Shown here piece after piece: positions 10,105 through 23,106 of a stretch of 64,000 nt of DNA (position 1 is the first letter of the stretch; each line of letters begins with the position of its first letter). The notes under the pieces were generated by a model. It was not told the origin of the DNA. It searched no databases and saw only the letters and a list, made by a program, of their open reading frames with translations. Made by a program: the position numbers and the translations under genes. This stretch comes from Ryuthela nishihirai (lineage: Eukaryota > Arthropoda > Arachnida > Araneae > Heptathelidae), in the NCBI GenBank assembly GCA_038380435.1, contig JAWZYU010000017.1, positions 22,567,283 through 22,631,282 of the forward strand, given 5' to 3'.

Positions 10105-13100
10105 ATTACGAGTAAAATTCAGAAACTGTTATGGAACAACTTTAACAGCCTTTCATTCCTTTTTGCATTCTTAATTTTTTTTTTCCTTTCAATTTGAATT
10201 ATTACAAACTTGTTATTGCAGATATTTTTTTTGTTGTAGTGAATCTCAATCAATCTGATGGAATTAAAATTTGTTTTAGATACTTTTTCGTTAATGCTAA
10301 CTAATGAAAATATTATCTTTGTTGTTAAGCAGTTTGGGTTAAATTTCCTGCTCGTTATAACCAACACATCATTGAATTTCAATGGGATATGATAGTATAT
10401 AAATTACACATAATTGTATGTCAAACATTTAGATATTCACCTTTAAAATCTATTATTCCGGTTATTTTTCTTCAGAGATTACTTGGTGATAATGTCATTA
10501 TAATGATATATTTTCGGTCCTTAAAGAAGATTAATTCCCTCAAAGTGTAGAATGAAAATTTCAGATTTCGAGTAAAATTCATAGGCATCTAGAAGTTCAT
10601 TATTGAGGGAAATTTGATTCTATTTCCTTGTGGGTTTGTTTCTGTGATTGTTTTGCAATAATTTTAAATTTTCATGGACACGGAGTGCATCTAAAATTCG
10701 AGGATGGGCTAGAGATCTTTTAATCAAATAGCCAGAACAGTTATCAGAATGACACACAATAGCATCATTGATTAATAAACAAATGCTATATTTATTGCAG
10801 CTTCCTACTGGTCCATAATGCAACAAAATCTTTTCTGCCCTATTTTCAGTCATAAAGCAAACTGAAATTATTATTTAGATTAGGGCTGTTTGACTGCGAA
10901 CCAAGGGAGGGCTCATATGCTTCAGGTACCTGACTTTTAGTTACATTTTATGTTAGGCACTTAATCAATGATGTAAAGTCAAATAATGTAAAGTTACAAT
11001 CACTGTCACATTATAAATAATCATATATACAATCTTAAGCGTTTATTTGCCTTTTACTGTGATCAAATTTTTGGAGAACATTCCTGCAGCTAAGAATACA
11101 ACAATTAAGGTCCAAAAACATTACACTTTTAACATTTTTTTTTTGTGGTCTGTATGCTACACATAGAACAGAGATATCAGATGTTACTATGTAATGACTT
11201 TGTAACATAAAGCCTCTATAGTTTCAGCTGTTTCTACATTGGAAGTGTGTTAGAAAATTCTGCTAATAATGGAAAAATTATTTCCACTTGTACATTCATT
11301 GGAAGAATATTTGCAGGCAACAGTTTAACCACTGGATACTCACTACAACCAGTTGAACAGGTGATACAGTCGATTCAGATAATAGGGAAGTGGCACTTTT
11401 AAAATTATAGTTAACTTTGAGAGCCTCAAAATTAAAGTATTTTTGCATAAATCAAACTAAGTGGTCTATTGGTGTACAACTCCAAAATGTTTGATTCTAG
11501 TGTTTTACTTGTACACCTTTGAGAGTGACAATATTTCATATGAAAATGGGAAACTGATTATTAAAGAATATTTCAATTTCCATTAAAACCAGTAAATATT
11601 GCTTTCTTTAAAAAAAAAATTCTTTGGTATTACAATTTTTGTTTATGCTCTATGAGACATAGATTAGCAACTACGTTTTTTTTTAAGCATATGCACTTTA
11701 AATAAATAATGGCTTTCTTCATATAAACAAATTGCATTTTTTCACTTCAGAATATTTTACTTTAACTGCAATGTACTCACTGCTACTACCTTAATAATAC
11801 TTATTGTGACCATTTTCTATCTTATCCATTATGCTAAGTTGAGCTGTATTGCTGCCTATCTAGAATATCCAGAATAATGGAATAAGTTGCAGAATCTTTC
11901 CCAGTGAACATAACAATAAAATCCATCATAAAAAATTGCAATACACTAAGAACATCTGTTGAAAATAAGTAGTCAAATTAACTTTGTTTACTCTAAAGAA
12001 TTTTTGTATTTGATGACTGAAAATTATTTTAAAATGATGTTATCTAAATATTTACATTAAAGTTAATATGAGTTATGTGCTCAAAATTTAGTTTTTCTGA
12101 CTACATTAGAATAGTCATAATTCTGAATTCAAAATTCTGCTAAAACATAACTAAAATAAAAAATAATTTAACTAAACACTCTGTTTCAGGAATCTGGAAT
12201 TTTTAAAAAAAAATTCTGTACCAATTTCTATTATAAAGTTTAAAGATGGATAATTATAAAACTCTGTGGTTGTTTTAAGAATATTTTAAAAATATTCTAT
12301 GAGCATTTGAATTTAACTATAAACATTTTAAGAAGATAAAAATACATGTAGCATACTCTTTAAAAGCCAGCATATAGTATAAGCAAATAAGTCCTGAACA
12401 ATGATATATAATAGACTGATTCAAGATTGGCATCATTTCTACCATTTTTTTTTTCTATGGAACAATGAATGACCTGTGAATACCCAATTATAAGCTTACT
12501 ATTCCCCTTTAGTAACAGAAGGACTTCATCTTTATCATTTGGAGCATCTTTGAACTATGTTATTTTTTAATTGTAAAAGTTGCTGAAGATAACATACAGT
12601 ATTTAGCTGAGAAATGCTTTTGTTTTATGGACATTTTCACCTTTTAATGCATTTCTTGAAAAGTTATTAATAAAATATAATTAATTTTTTATGCTTAATG
12701 TATTGCTATTATGTTAGCTAGTTGTATTTTGCTATTATATCTCATATAGATGTATCCTGCTGTCATATTTCAGCTGAATTTGCTTTAATCTGAAAAGTTA
12801 CATAAAATTTCAAACATTACTTGTAAATGTTTTAAAATTTAGTACTTCTGTGAGTAACTCAGGCATGGAAAAAGTCCTGTTACTTCCCATAACTGTAAAG
12901 CAGGAGTAGTCACAATCTTTAAAATAATGTTTCTGAATGGGCACAATTAGGCATATAACATTCACACCACTGTCAGTTCTTTCACAATTGGTCACAAGCT
13001 TCTTGTGCAGCATAGCTATTGAGGTACAAAACTTTTTCCAACCCTGAAGTAACTTATTTGTCTTTGCTGTGTAGATTAGCTTTTCAAAAACATAGTAACA

Positions 13101-13134
13101 AGTTTATGCAGTATTTAATTACCCTGTTTTAAAG

Positions 13135-13371
13135 GTGACCTGTCAGCTGTAACAAACAGTGTTTCTCATGCAAATCCCCAACCGTCAACTCATCTTGTAC
13201 AGTGTCAGTCTTCATTAACATTAGAACAGCCAGGAGCCCAACCCCCAGCCCAGATGTGTGCAGATGATCCTCCATCCCAGCCTGAAGAGATGGATACACA
13301 AGATAGTAATGCTGTATCATCTGCTGCAGTGAATCCTGTTGCTGGTAAAACATCCACTTTGACAAGTAGAC
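13135..13371 (+). CDS. Hcf: HCF-1-like exon 2
   Basis: A 237-nt exon between a TTTTAAAG acceptor and an AGAC|GTAAGT donor. It begins by completing a Gly codon (G from exon 1 plus GT) and stays open for 78 codons, ending in phase 1. The product is Ser/Pro/Gln rich with an acidic stretch (PSQPEEMDTQD), typical of the disordered linker between the HCF-1 repeat region and the C-terminal half. No domain is recognisable. The call rests on splice signals, phase compatibility and composition unlike the surrounding AT-rich intron, so the exon is likely but not proven. Confidence 0.7.
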
Positions 13372-13599
13372 GTAAGTTAAAATCAGTATGACATGGAGTA
13401 GATAACAGCTAATTCATTAAGATTTTGGATTTTGAAACAAAAATTCAATTGTAGAAAGTGTCTATTGCATCATAAATTTTAAAGGAATGAGGGAATTACC
13501 TACTTTTTGACCAATCTAAAAGAAACATGGTGTAGGCCCAGTACTCCATTCACAACTAAGATTTTTTTTTCTTTTCATTTTGCTATTATGTACCAGTAT

Positions 13600-13942
13600 G
13601 CAGTGGGGTGAGGGTGGCTCAATCGGTAGTGTGCCAGGCTCGTAATCTGCAGTTTCCAGGCCCTGCCCGTGGTCAATAGGGGACACCGATGAGCTTGTAA
13701 AGGCTGCCAGCTGCCGTCTATCAGATGGGACGTTAAGCCATGGCCCTTTGTGCGGGAGATCCATACCCTGTGCACATTAAAGAACATGCTGGATGACCTT
13801 GACGGGAGAATACCATCTGTCTCCCAACAGCTGTTCCAGTGGGTCCCCTCTCCCAACCTTCTCTGAGCCTTCGGGGTCCATGTGACCTGGCCATTTAGCC
13901 CATGGTGTGCAAAAAAGTGCCACTCAGAGGTAAAACAACCCA
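13600..13942 (+). mobile_element. tRNA-Met-derived SINE, copy 3 (B-box deletion)
   Basis: Flanked by the 8-bp duplication ACCAGTAT (13592-13599, 13943-13950). The head keeps the A box and CTCGTAATCTG arm but jumps from CAGTTTCCAG straight to GCCCTGCCCGTGGTC, losing the B box and the 'GTTGAGATTTATCTCC' block. Confidence 0.93.
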
Positions 13943-14499
13943 ACCAGTATATAGCAGACCTGTAGCAAAATTGTTATTAATATTTTAACATTTTATAATC
14001 TGATCATATAAATCCTGAGTTATCAAGTAAAAAAACAGGAAATGCATATAAAGGCATTATAATATAACATGCAAACTCCATTTAAAAAAAAATCTTGGTC
14101 ATTATGAAAATAACCAAATGATAAGAAATTTAGATAATAACCTTCTATGTAATTAAAACAACATAAATGCCTAGTTACAGGACTCAACTTCAGGAACACA
14201 ATGATGGAAAATATAGAAAATTATGCAAAGGTAGCAATAATATATTGCCTACTTGACACACATACACAAAATTACAGTGAAACTTGTTTAATTTCACCAT
14301 TGATGTTCCATTAGATGTACACAATTTGAGCAGTGGCCAAGTTAAGAAGGTTGACTATTTAAAAATAAAGATATATTTTTGACGGTTCCATAAAAAATAT
14401 TTATCCAGATGGCAGACTTACAGAGAAAGCTAACTTGAAGATTTTGCTATATAATATTCCTTTACTAAAATATGTATTGTAGCTGTTTACATAATCTAC

Positions 14500-14760
14500 A
14501 GTGTGGGTATTCTCATGGTGCAGATCATTAGTACCATTTTAAGAAATATTATCTCCTTTGAAGAAGTATGAAGGAGGAATATTGCCAAATTAGCTCACCT
14601 ACTAATCAAATCTTCTATAGCCATTTTTATTTTCTTTCCATTCTGCTGAGGAGTGGTCAACTTCTCAGAGTCTCTTGACTATTTAAACTACCCATACTAC
14701 TTTACTAATACTCATATTAGAGATATTGAGTTGCTACACTGGTAGGCCTCTGTTAAAGAA
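14500..14760 (+). mobile_element. 5'-end fragment of the LINE seen at 33100-36835
   Basis: TCTCATGGTGCAGATCATTA, CTGCTGAGGAGTGGTCAACT and intervening sequence align with 33170-33340 (TCTCGTGGTGCAGACCATTA, CTGCTGAGGAGTGGTCAACC). Only the 5' untranslated part is present. Confidence 0.8.
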
Positions 14761-15889
14761 GAATGTTATTTAGTGATGTGCATTTTATGAGTACCATGTT
14801 CACTTTTTCAAGCCGTGCAAAGTTAAAGATTTCAAACTTCCAATTTTTTTTTTCAACAGTCATAAATATAAAATAACTTTCATACTTCAGTTCTGGTGAT
14901 ATCTTACTAGGAAATAATTTTCTGAATAAGTTAGGGTTACTGGCAATATAACTAGTATACTCATATGTTACTATAATACTTGCCTACTGCTAAACTACAC
15001 CCTTTAGTGTCATGGCACACTCATTCTTAATCAGGATTTTGTGTTCCTAAAATCAAAATCAGGGTGCTTGGGGATAGCTGTATAATAGATTACTCAGGAT
15101 TTGAAAAAAAAAAAAATGACCAGATTTAATGTTTGACAAAAAAAAATGTATTGCAGGTCATTAAAGTCTTATAATTTTTTTCAATAAGGCCACACACAAA
15201 GAGCTGATTGATGTTTTTTGTTCCCTTAGTGTTATGTATTTGTCTAGTTAAAACTGGAATAAGATTATGCTCTATGTACTCCATAGTGAGTGTGCTAGAC
15301 TTCATCTGCCCTTAGGCTTTCCATGTCTGCATAAGAACAGTGCACCTTATCAGTTAAATCTTTATATTTATTTTACTTGTGAACCATCTTTATCCCTTTG
15401 ATCAGCCATTGTCCCTACAGTATACTTGTAAGCTTGGATCCTTGCAGAGCAATCCCACTGGATATTGCATTCTTCATCCCAAATGGAGAAACATTTTACT
15501 GACATTGATAATTTTATTTTGTGTGCCCAAGATATCTTGTGAGAACTTAACATTCTTATCAATAATATTACCCGTTCGTCAGCACATGCACCTCCATTGA
15601 GCCTTGTTGTTTCCCCTTTCTGAAATTTTTATTTTTTGCAGAACAGGAAGTCTTTATACCTGACAGTCTACTGGTTTCTCTTCACTAGTCAGTGCACTGA
15701 ACACTCAGACTTCCTACCCATGTACACAAATAGCTTAAGTATGGGACCTCAATCAGTTATAGTTTCCTGTAGTACTTTCATAGTGGGCTAGATCATGTTC
15801 AACTGTACCATCTTTACTGTTAAGGAATAAAATGGAAAGTCCAACCCACATGGTGTGGATTGTTAGTACCTTTCAATGAAAGTACAAGG

Positions 15890-17150
15890 GTGTTCAGAAG
15901 TTAAACATAATTCATAAACTGCTAAATATTTTGCAAATGATAAATTATTAGCATTGCATTTAGTGTGTCAATGAATTATTTGCAAGGTTGTATGCTTCAC
16001 AAAAGTCTCACAAGACAAAATTTGCATAATGTGACTTGAAAAGGAAATTTGGGGTGCTGTAAACCTGGCTTTGATTCTGCACCACTCATTTCATGTTTAT
16101 ATTGGTAGAACATTCATAACAGTATGGCACAGAGACATATGGATGCCTGTGGTACTATACCTGTGATAGAGCAGTCAGTATGTAGTCCAGCCAAATTGAT
16201 ATGACTAAGACTGTAAATCTCTCCTAATCAGTGCTTTAAAGACTTGGAAGTGGTTCCAACAGACAGGAGACATTAACTATAGATGGAGTGCAAGATTGTC
16301 CAAGAGTGATAACAATGCAGGATGACCACTATCTTGCCCTAAGAGCTTGACATCATAGAGTGGTGTCGGGCTACTCTCCCTGGTCTTCCTGAAGTCAAGG
16401 GGAAGAGTTTCAAGGCAAACTGTTATAGAAGGCTTCACCAGAGAGCACTCTATGCCAGGTGATTGACAATTTGTATTCCTCTCTAACCTTTCCTCTGGAG
16501 AACTCGACTCTCATGGTCGTCGAACTGGATCCCAAACCAAATGAGCATGTGCTCCTCACTGACAAATTGCAATTTAGTCTTCAGGCTGATTCTTGATGGA
16601 TTTTGACCTGTAAAGAGTAAAGAATTGTACCAATCCTCTAACATCAGAGAATGACACCACTATAATGTTAGAGGCTTGATTGTCTGGGGCAGCATTAAAT
16701 ATAATGGAAGCACACCAGCCCACGTCTTTGTCAGCAGCACTCAGACTATTCAGAAGTGTAGAGACCATATCCTTCTGCCTTATGTGATACTTTTCAGAGC
16801 ATTGTTGGCACCCATTTTATTTTAGAGGAGATAATGTCTACCTTCATAAGGCTCAGACAATCTGTGAATTTCTCAAAAGTGAGAATATTCAGAGGATGGA
16901 GTGCTATAGAGCATGGATGGGATGCACTGGGGAGACTCATTGGAGGTCTTAAACCCCTCTAGAACCATCCAAGAATTTCAATCTCCTCTCCGGGAAGAGG
17001 GATGTACTACCACCAGACCTCATGACAGTTTGGTAAACAATATGAGAAGTTGTTACAATGTGTGTTCAGCTGATTGTGATCATCATATTTTGCATTAACT
17101 TCTCTGTTCTGCTAAAGCAAGTCCCTTAACAATGGATACTTTTGCATTCA
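15890..17150 (+). mobile_element. Tc1-like transposase relic
   Basis: Plus-strand frames carry decayed Tc1 blocks: a TSRREDRYLALRAR-like helix-turn-helix end (about 16300-16350), a LTDKLQFSLQADS stretch in place of the FTDESRF.L.SD first catalytic block (about 16560-16600, D-E replaced), 'ARLSGAALN'-like VWGGI region (about 16670-16700), RGDNVYLHKAQTICEFLKS replacing QQDNARPHTA (about 16825-16880), and a trailing segment to about 17100. Multiple stops and frameshifts; inactive. Ends not defined. Confidence 0.7.
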
Positions 17151-18061
17151 TTTGCATAACCTGTGAAAATCATGCTATTGGCTTACTGTATGCCTCAATG
17201 TTTATGGCATCATAAAACACATTGTCATTTTAAATCTCATAGCATTTCATTGTTGCATTTTTGAGATCATCCAGAAATTGTATATTATACTTTTGGATTC
17301 CAGTTTATCTCCTCTGAGGGGGAGGGATGAAGGCTGACAAATCAGCTTGCTTCTGTGGCCACATTTTTTTCCCACCCTGCAAAGGGTATAACTTACCAGG
17401 ATCTCAGGGCTGACTATATTACTCAGACTGCCTACTATGCATATTTTAATTATATATATATATTGAATTACTGACTGATTGAAGGAGAATATATATCTGC
17501 ATTTCTTTTTATTTGAAGTTCCCAGATTCAACTGCACAGGATAGCTTATATTAGCTGTTGTCAGACCCAATTGTGTAGGATGATTAACAGCCATCACCTG
17601 TTCTTTAATCCATTCTTCTAGAGGCATTAACTATCTTAAACTGGAATAATTTGTCTGAGACAGGTTTCTACTTGGTTCTTGGAAAGATCCCTATTATACC
17701 CCAAATTGTCAGGTAGATGAGAAATGGGTGTTTGCTACAAACATACAATGAGAGTGATGTTTTGATCCTACCTTTTAGAATAACTTAAATTTTTCAACAA
17801 ATTCTTATATTTTTCTTTTTGCAAGTACTTGGAATGCCAGAACTATCACACTTATTTTCTAATATCCTCATATATATATATAATTCCTACAGTATAACAT
17901 GATATTATGGACTTTCAAGGGACCAGATAGACAGGTGCAGGTCATGTAATTGAATAAAAAACCTTAAATGTCTATGTTCAGGTCAAGCAGAGGCATCGTT
18001 TGTGATTATTGCTTAGCAGGAATTCTAATGAAACTCCTTTATTGGGAAGATTAGAATTATA

Positions 18062-18289
18062 TTAACCCTTCCATTGTCCATGATTTAAAAAAAAAATTGC
18101 TGAGCTTTTACTATCTTCTCCTGAAATAACTAGTACAGAAACAGGTTGTGTTATTAAAAAGGATTTTAAATAATTAGATATATAAAATCAAAGGAAAGGA
18201 AAAGAATGTAAACATAGAAAGCATGTTTAACACCACTTTGCAGTGATTTTGAAAATGAACTCAACTGTTGGGAACACTAGAAAGGTTAA
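18062..18289. mobile_element. 228-bp MITE with TTAA ends (piggyBac-like)
   Basis: Begins TTAACCCTTCCATTGTCC and ends in the inverse GGAACACTAGAAAGGTTAA. Terminal repeats are about 15 bp with mismatches, and both abut TTAA, the target used by piggyBac transposons. Internal sequence is non-coding. Confidence 0.7.
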
Positions 18290-18455
18290 TGAACAATTTT
18301 TTACAGCTAAATAAAAAGTGGAAATTAAAGACTTAATGTTTCTACTGCTGTATTTCTAACTGAACAGTCCAATGACAGAAATAAAGGCAGGTCATATGGT
18401 CAACTGAAAGATAATTTTAGTTATCTTGGGAAAAATATATTACTCTTATGCTGAG

Positions 18456-18645
18456 GAGCAGGGGTGGTGCAGTTGCTAAGTGCACCAGGCTTGTAATCTG
18501 CAATTCCCAGGTTCCAGCATTGAGATTTATCTCTGCTAATCCTCACTCTGCCCTCAGTCAGAAAGGAGACACCAAAAGCTTAGAAAGACTAGTCCATTGG
18601 ATGAGACATTGAGCCTTGACCCTATGTGTGGGAGAGCATACCATG
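18456..18645 (+). mobile_element. tRNA-derived SINE, copy 4, 3' half missing
   Basis: Head GGGGTGGTGCAGTTGCTAAG, arm CAGGCTTGTAATCTGCAAT with TGT in anticodon position, then the normal body until GAGAGCATACCATG. It stops exactly at the TTAA that the SINE consensus has here (..CATGTTAAAGAAC), where piggyBac-like family 1 begins. Confidence 0.88.
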
Positions 18646-19574
18646 TTAACCTTTTTGGTGTCTAGCCTAAAAACATGGTTTGCATCCATAAGCCAAGCTA
18701 TTTTCTTGCTGTGCTCAGCCAAAAAAATTTTTATTTAGAACTTTTTGACAGATAACTAATGAAAGGAATTGTGACATGTTTTAGCCAATTTAATCAGCAT
18801 TTAATTCTTGATGTTCTGAAAATGAAATATGTAACAAAAATAACATAATTTTATTTTAATCGTGCTTTTTTTAGAGTCATGTAGAAAAAAATATATATGG
18901 CAATGCAAATAAAAATTTATCTTAAAAAAACAATTGGCAGAAAGAATTTGAAGAGAAGAATTGGTAGAAAGGCTTTTTCTGAATAACAAAGCAATTACTC
19001 TTTTTTGCAATTTTTTTCTTGATACCATACTTTGAGAGAAGTCCTGATTTTTTGCCAATTGTGCTGTCAGATAAACAAGTCAAGTTTGGAATATTTTTTT
19101 AAATAATCAATCAACAGAAATAGGTCATGTTATATACTAAATTAAACAATTTAACTCCAAATTTATGAAAATAAAGATTTAAACAAATTTGCATATTCAT
19201 TTTAAGAAGACTTTATTTTTACAGTAATATAGTGAAACAATAGATCTCACTGTACATTTGAGGCTTAATTTTAGAAAATCTGATCAATAAAAACAGCTAA
19301 ATTATATATTAATCGAAAGGAAATTTCTACCAGAATAAAATAATATTTGAGTGAAACTTGATTTTTATTTTTTTTTTATAATTCTTTTTTGTATGGTATG
19401 TTTTAAAATGCTTCCCAGAGTGTTATACAAAGTGACTTGGATGGATCACATTCATGGGATTTTCTGTCCAATTTATGAGTTGGGGGACAATTTTTTGGCT
19501 TTATTTTTGCTGAGCATTATTTCTTTTGAAGTTGCATTTTGGGGATCTTGGCAAAGTGGCAAAATATTAGTTGG

Positions 19575-22275
19575 TATAAACATTTCAATGAAAGTCCTTC
19601 CACTAGAATGCCTCGGGGCCTTACAACAGGCCATTCACAGTGGAGATTTGCTCTGCACTTTTCTCATGATCTGCTGTCAGGCCAGACAATGCCTATTACA
19701 CCATTCTCCAACATCTCTCATCATTGAGTAAGGGTTGGCTGCTCTAACTTTCCAGCTGCATTTTTCTCAAGGAGCAGTTTCCAGACTCCTGGCGGAAATC
19801 TTTTGTCCCATTACATTGACGAGCTGTGTGTGCAAGATATTGGAAAGAATGGTAAATATCAGACTCATCTGATATTTAGAACACCATAACATTATTTCTA
19901 ACATCCAGTATGGCTTTTGCAGGCAACTATCAACTCTTGACTATCTGATATGCCTTGAATCAATTATCAGATATTAATTTTTAAAATGAGAGAACCTGCC
20001 GTACATTTTCTTTCACATCAAAAAAATATACAACGTACTGTAGTGATTTGGCATTCTTGACTTCCATGCCTTTGCTTTCAAGCTCACATGCCAATTTTTA
20101 TTGCCAACTTTCTTTCTCCTCGTTTTTTTTACCCATGTGTTTTTTACCCACTCTTTTGTGGCTTTATCCCCAAGAACAGTGGATACCACAAGGCTGTATC
20201 TTGAGTGTTATGCTTTTTGCTGTTAAGGTTAATTCTATAACAAAACAACTTCATCCAACTGTAGGTAATGTCATCTATGTTTATGATTTTAGCATTTTTT
20301 TATCTTCCAGCATGAGGGTCATTGTATGACAACTGCAAATTACCTTGAACAATCTTTCAGTTTGGGTGACTGCCAACAGGTTTTGGCTCATCCTACAGAA
20401 GACAGCTTGTGGGCACTTTTGCCACAAGCATAATCTTCACCTGGAGCCCAAGCTACAGCTCAGTGGTAACATCATTCCAGTTGTGGCCGAGACCAAATTT
20501 CTCAGTCTCATCTTCGATTGGAAATTGACCTTTTTACCACACATTCGTCATCTCAGGTCCAAGTGCACATGGGCATTGAACATCATCAAGGTCCTCTCCT
20601 CCCACTCTTGGGCAGCAGAATGTTCCTTTCTCCACCTGTACTGTGCACTTGTCCAGCCGAAACTAGACTATAGATCCCAGGTGTACAGTTTTGCCTGGGA
20701 TTTGGTGGTGAAGGTGCTGGACCCTCTCTACAATCAGGCCCTCTATATCTCTCTTGCACAGAGCCTTCCACACCTCACTGGTCCACAGTTTTATGTCGAG
20801 ACTGATGAATATCTTTATCTCTTCGCTGTTAGCAGTGGTCCCTACAGTATGCATCTAAATTGCGATCCCTGCCAGGCTATCCCACCTGGGACTGCCTTTT
20901 CAGCGCTAAGTGAGAGATGCTTTACACCAATCACCCGATTGCCATTTGTCATTTTAGTTTGTGTGTCTGAGGTTACCTCACAGTAACCAGAGGTGTTAGA
21001 GACATCAACACAGTCTCAATAGCATCACATAGTCGTTAACCGAGTCAGTTCCACCATGTCTCGCTGTTTCCCCTTCTTGTGATTTTTTTTTTCCCCTTTG
21101 CAGGATGGGGAAGGTCTTACACCCAACTGTGTGCTGGCAGTTTATACCAGCCACTGTGCTGAGCTCCTGGTCTTCTTCCCTGTCTTCATAGATGGCTCAC
21201 AGTCCGGTGCATCAATGGGATTGGCCATGGTTCACTGTGATGTAGTAGAATCATTGCAGACCAGATCCCACTGCAGTGTTCCATATTCACTGCAGAGTTG
21301 CATGCTATCTGCCTTGCCTTGAACCATGTGGCGGCTAAGCATCATCATCAGTGTATGCTCTACACTGACTCACTTAATTGGCTTTGATTTTAAGAGTTTG
21401 TTCTTGGAGTGAACAGGGTGATCTAGGCTGCACATTGATCAAAGCTTTGATCTCTGTGCAGCCTAGACCTCACCTGTTCACTCCAAGATCTGTCAGCAGC
21501 TTCACTCTGGCACCCAACTACAACATCTTTTTCTGTTGGGTGCCCGATCATGTCAGGATCAGGAGCAATGACTTGTAGATGTTGCTGCCAAGTTGGACAT
21601 GCCCTTGTCTGACTCTCCACTGCCAGTTCTATATATGGACTTCTGGAAGTGTTTTACCATCAAGCTCTGGGCACAATGGCAGCAATCTTGGTCAGAACAT
21701 CTTGCAAACAAGCTCTTTGAGATCAAACCATGGCAGTCATGTTTTTACAGAATTACAAGGAAGAAATTGTACTTGTTCTGCTCAGGACATTCTTTTCTTC
21801 TATGAGTGGATGATAAACCTAGGTGTGAGTTTTGTGGCACCACTTTAACTTTCAAACGTATTTCATTGACTGTATTGCTTTTAACTGTGAACAATGTATG
21901 TATTTTAACTTTAACGATTTTGCATCTGAGCCTCTTACATTCAGATGTCTTTTATTGGATCACTCATTTTTACCCCCTCTTTTTTTCATTTTTACAGTAT
22001 ACTGGTATTTTAACATTATAATTATATGGATTTGTATTCTGACTTGGGTCATCTAAACCTGGATTGATTTTATGTTTTCGTATCAATATATTTATTATTC
22101 TCTACATATTTATTGTTATTTGTATTCTTCACATCTGTTGGTTTTGTCTTTTACCTTTTACTGTATTAACTTTTAACTTTGGTTGTGGTTTTATATACCT
22201 TTTAACCTCTCTTTTTTTTATCTCGTTTGGTGCATTATAGCCATAGTTGCTAATGAGCCATAAACCCCATACAAC
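19575..22275 (+). mobile_element. I/Jockey-type LINE (copy A), RT C-terminus plus RNase H
   Basis: 5'-truncated. The main readable piece (20345-20983) has ETKFLSLIFDWKLTFLPHIR, the segment after the RT palm in I/Jockey LINEs, then LVQPKLDYRSQVYS. A ribonuclease H domain follows: VFIDGSQSGASMGLA (about 21185-21230), 'CMLYTDSLNWL' (about 21353-21385) and FCWVPDHVRIRSND (about 21530-21575, the CWVPSHVGI-like block). A terminal Cys block CEFCGTTLTFK lies at 21822-21855. The 3' end is near 'GCATTATAGCCATAGTTGC' at about 22235-22270. It has several frameshifts and is dead. Confidence 0.85.
21430..21483. repeat. Inverted repeat inside LINE copy A
   Basis: CTAGGCTGCACATTGATCAAAGC is followed a few bases later by its near reverse complement 'GCTTTGATCTCTGTGCAGCC', together with mirrored AGTGAACAGGTGA/TCACCTGTTCACT flanks, giving a hairpin that interrupts the RNase H reading. 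Confidence 0.8.
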
Positions 22276-22348
22276 TCAACAGCCAATACAGTTAACACAT
22301 CACACAAAGTTTGCCTTGTTGAAACAGTTGCTTGCTCCCTAACTATCA

Positions 22349-23106
22349 GGGGCGGGGATGGCTTACTCATTAGTGCACCAGTCTCGTAATCTGCATTTCG
22401 AGTCACAGCTATGTCAGCATTGAGATTTATCTCCACAAAACTCTCCACCTGCTCTCAATCAGTAGGACTGCCATCCATCAGATGGGATGGTAAGCCGCGG
22501 CCCCATGTACAGGAGAGTTATACTATGTGCATGTTAAAGAATATGCTGGATGGCCTTCACAGGAGGTACTATCTCCCAACATCTGTTCCAGTAGTAATGG
22601 GGCGGGGGTGGTTCAGTCGGTAGTGCGCCAGGCTCGTAATCTGTAGTTCCCAGGTTCGAGTCCCAGCTGGGTCAGCGTTGAGATTTATCTCCGCAAAATT
22701 CCCACCCTGCCCATGGTCAGTAGGGGAGACCGATGGGCTTGGAAAGGCCACCGTCCGTCGGATGGGCCGTTAAGCCATGGCCCTGTTTGTGGGAGAGCCA
22801 TACCCTGTGCACGTTAAAGAACACTCTGGATGGCCTTGACGGGAGGCTACCATCTGTCTCCCAACAGCTGTTCCAGTGGGTCCCCTCACCCAACCTTCTC
22901 TGAGCCTTCGGGGTCCATGTGACCTGGCCATTTAGCCCATGGTGTGCAAAAAAGTGCCGCTCAGAGGTAAAACAACCCAACAACCCAACTGTTCCAGTAG
23001 GTCCCCTCCCACAAACTTCTCTGAGCCTTTGGGGTCCTTGTGGCCTGGCCATTTAGCCCATTGTGTGCAAAAAAAAGTGCTGCTCAGAGGTAAAACAATC
23101 CAACCT
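22349..23106 (+). mobile_element. tRNA-derived SINE, copy 5a, interrupted by copy 5b
   Basis: The 5' part 22349-22594 runs from GGGGCGGGGATGGCTTACTC to ATCTGTTCCAGTAG. The 3' part 22989-23106 resumes CTGTTCCAGTAGGTCCCCTC and reaches CTCAGAGGTAAAACAATCC. The 12-bp CTGTTCCAGTAG at both junctions is the target duplication of the inserted copy. Confidence 0.95.
22595..22988 (+). mobile_element. tRNA-Met-derived SINE, copy 5b, nested in 5a
   Basis: Near-consensus copy with A box, CTCGTAATCTG arm (CGT), intact B box GGTTCGAGTCCC and tail GCTCAGAGGTAAAACAACCC. It sits inside copy 5a between perfect 12-bp duplications (22583-22594, 22989-23000). Confidence 0.95.

Larger units (their letters stand above)
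4629..13134 (+). other. Hcf: Intron 1 of the HCF-1-like gene
   Basis: An 8.5-kb AT-rich intron. It holds a foldback (5175-5393), two full SINEs (5742-6111, 9346-9729), a minus-strand Tc1 relic (6480-7180), a weak tRNA-like head (7785-7832), a 52-bp palindrome (9864-9915) and a 47-bp tandem duplication (10011-10104). From 10105 to 13134 I see only AT-rich sequence with poly-A/T tracts and no recognisable feature. The unmarked stretches 4629-5170, 6112-6480 and 7840-9345 likewise show nothing. Confidence 0.75.

Noticed and set aside
10105..13134. Possible additional HCF exons in intron 1
   Set aside because: No conserved motif. The short open frames have no matching splice sites, and the phase chain already closes without them.
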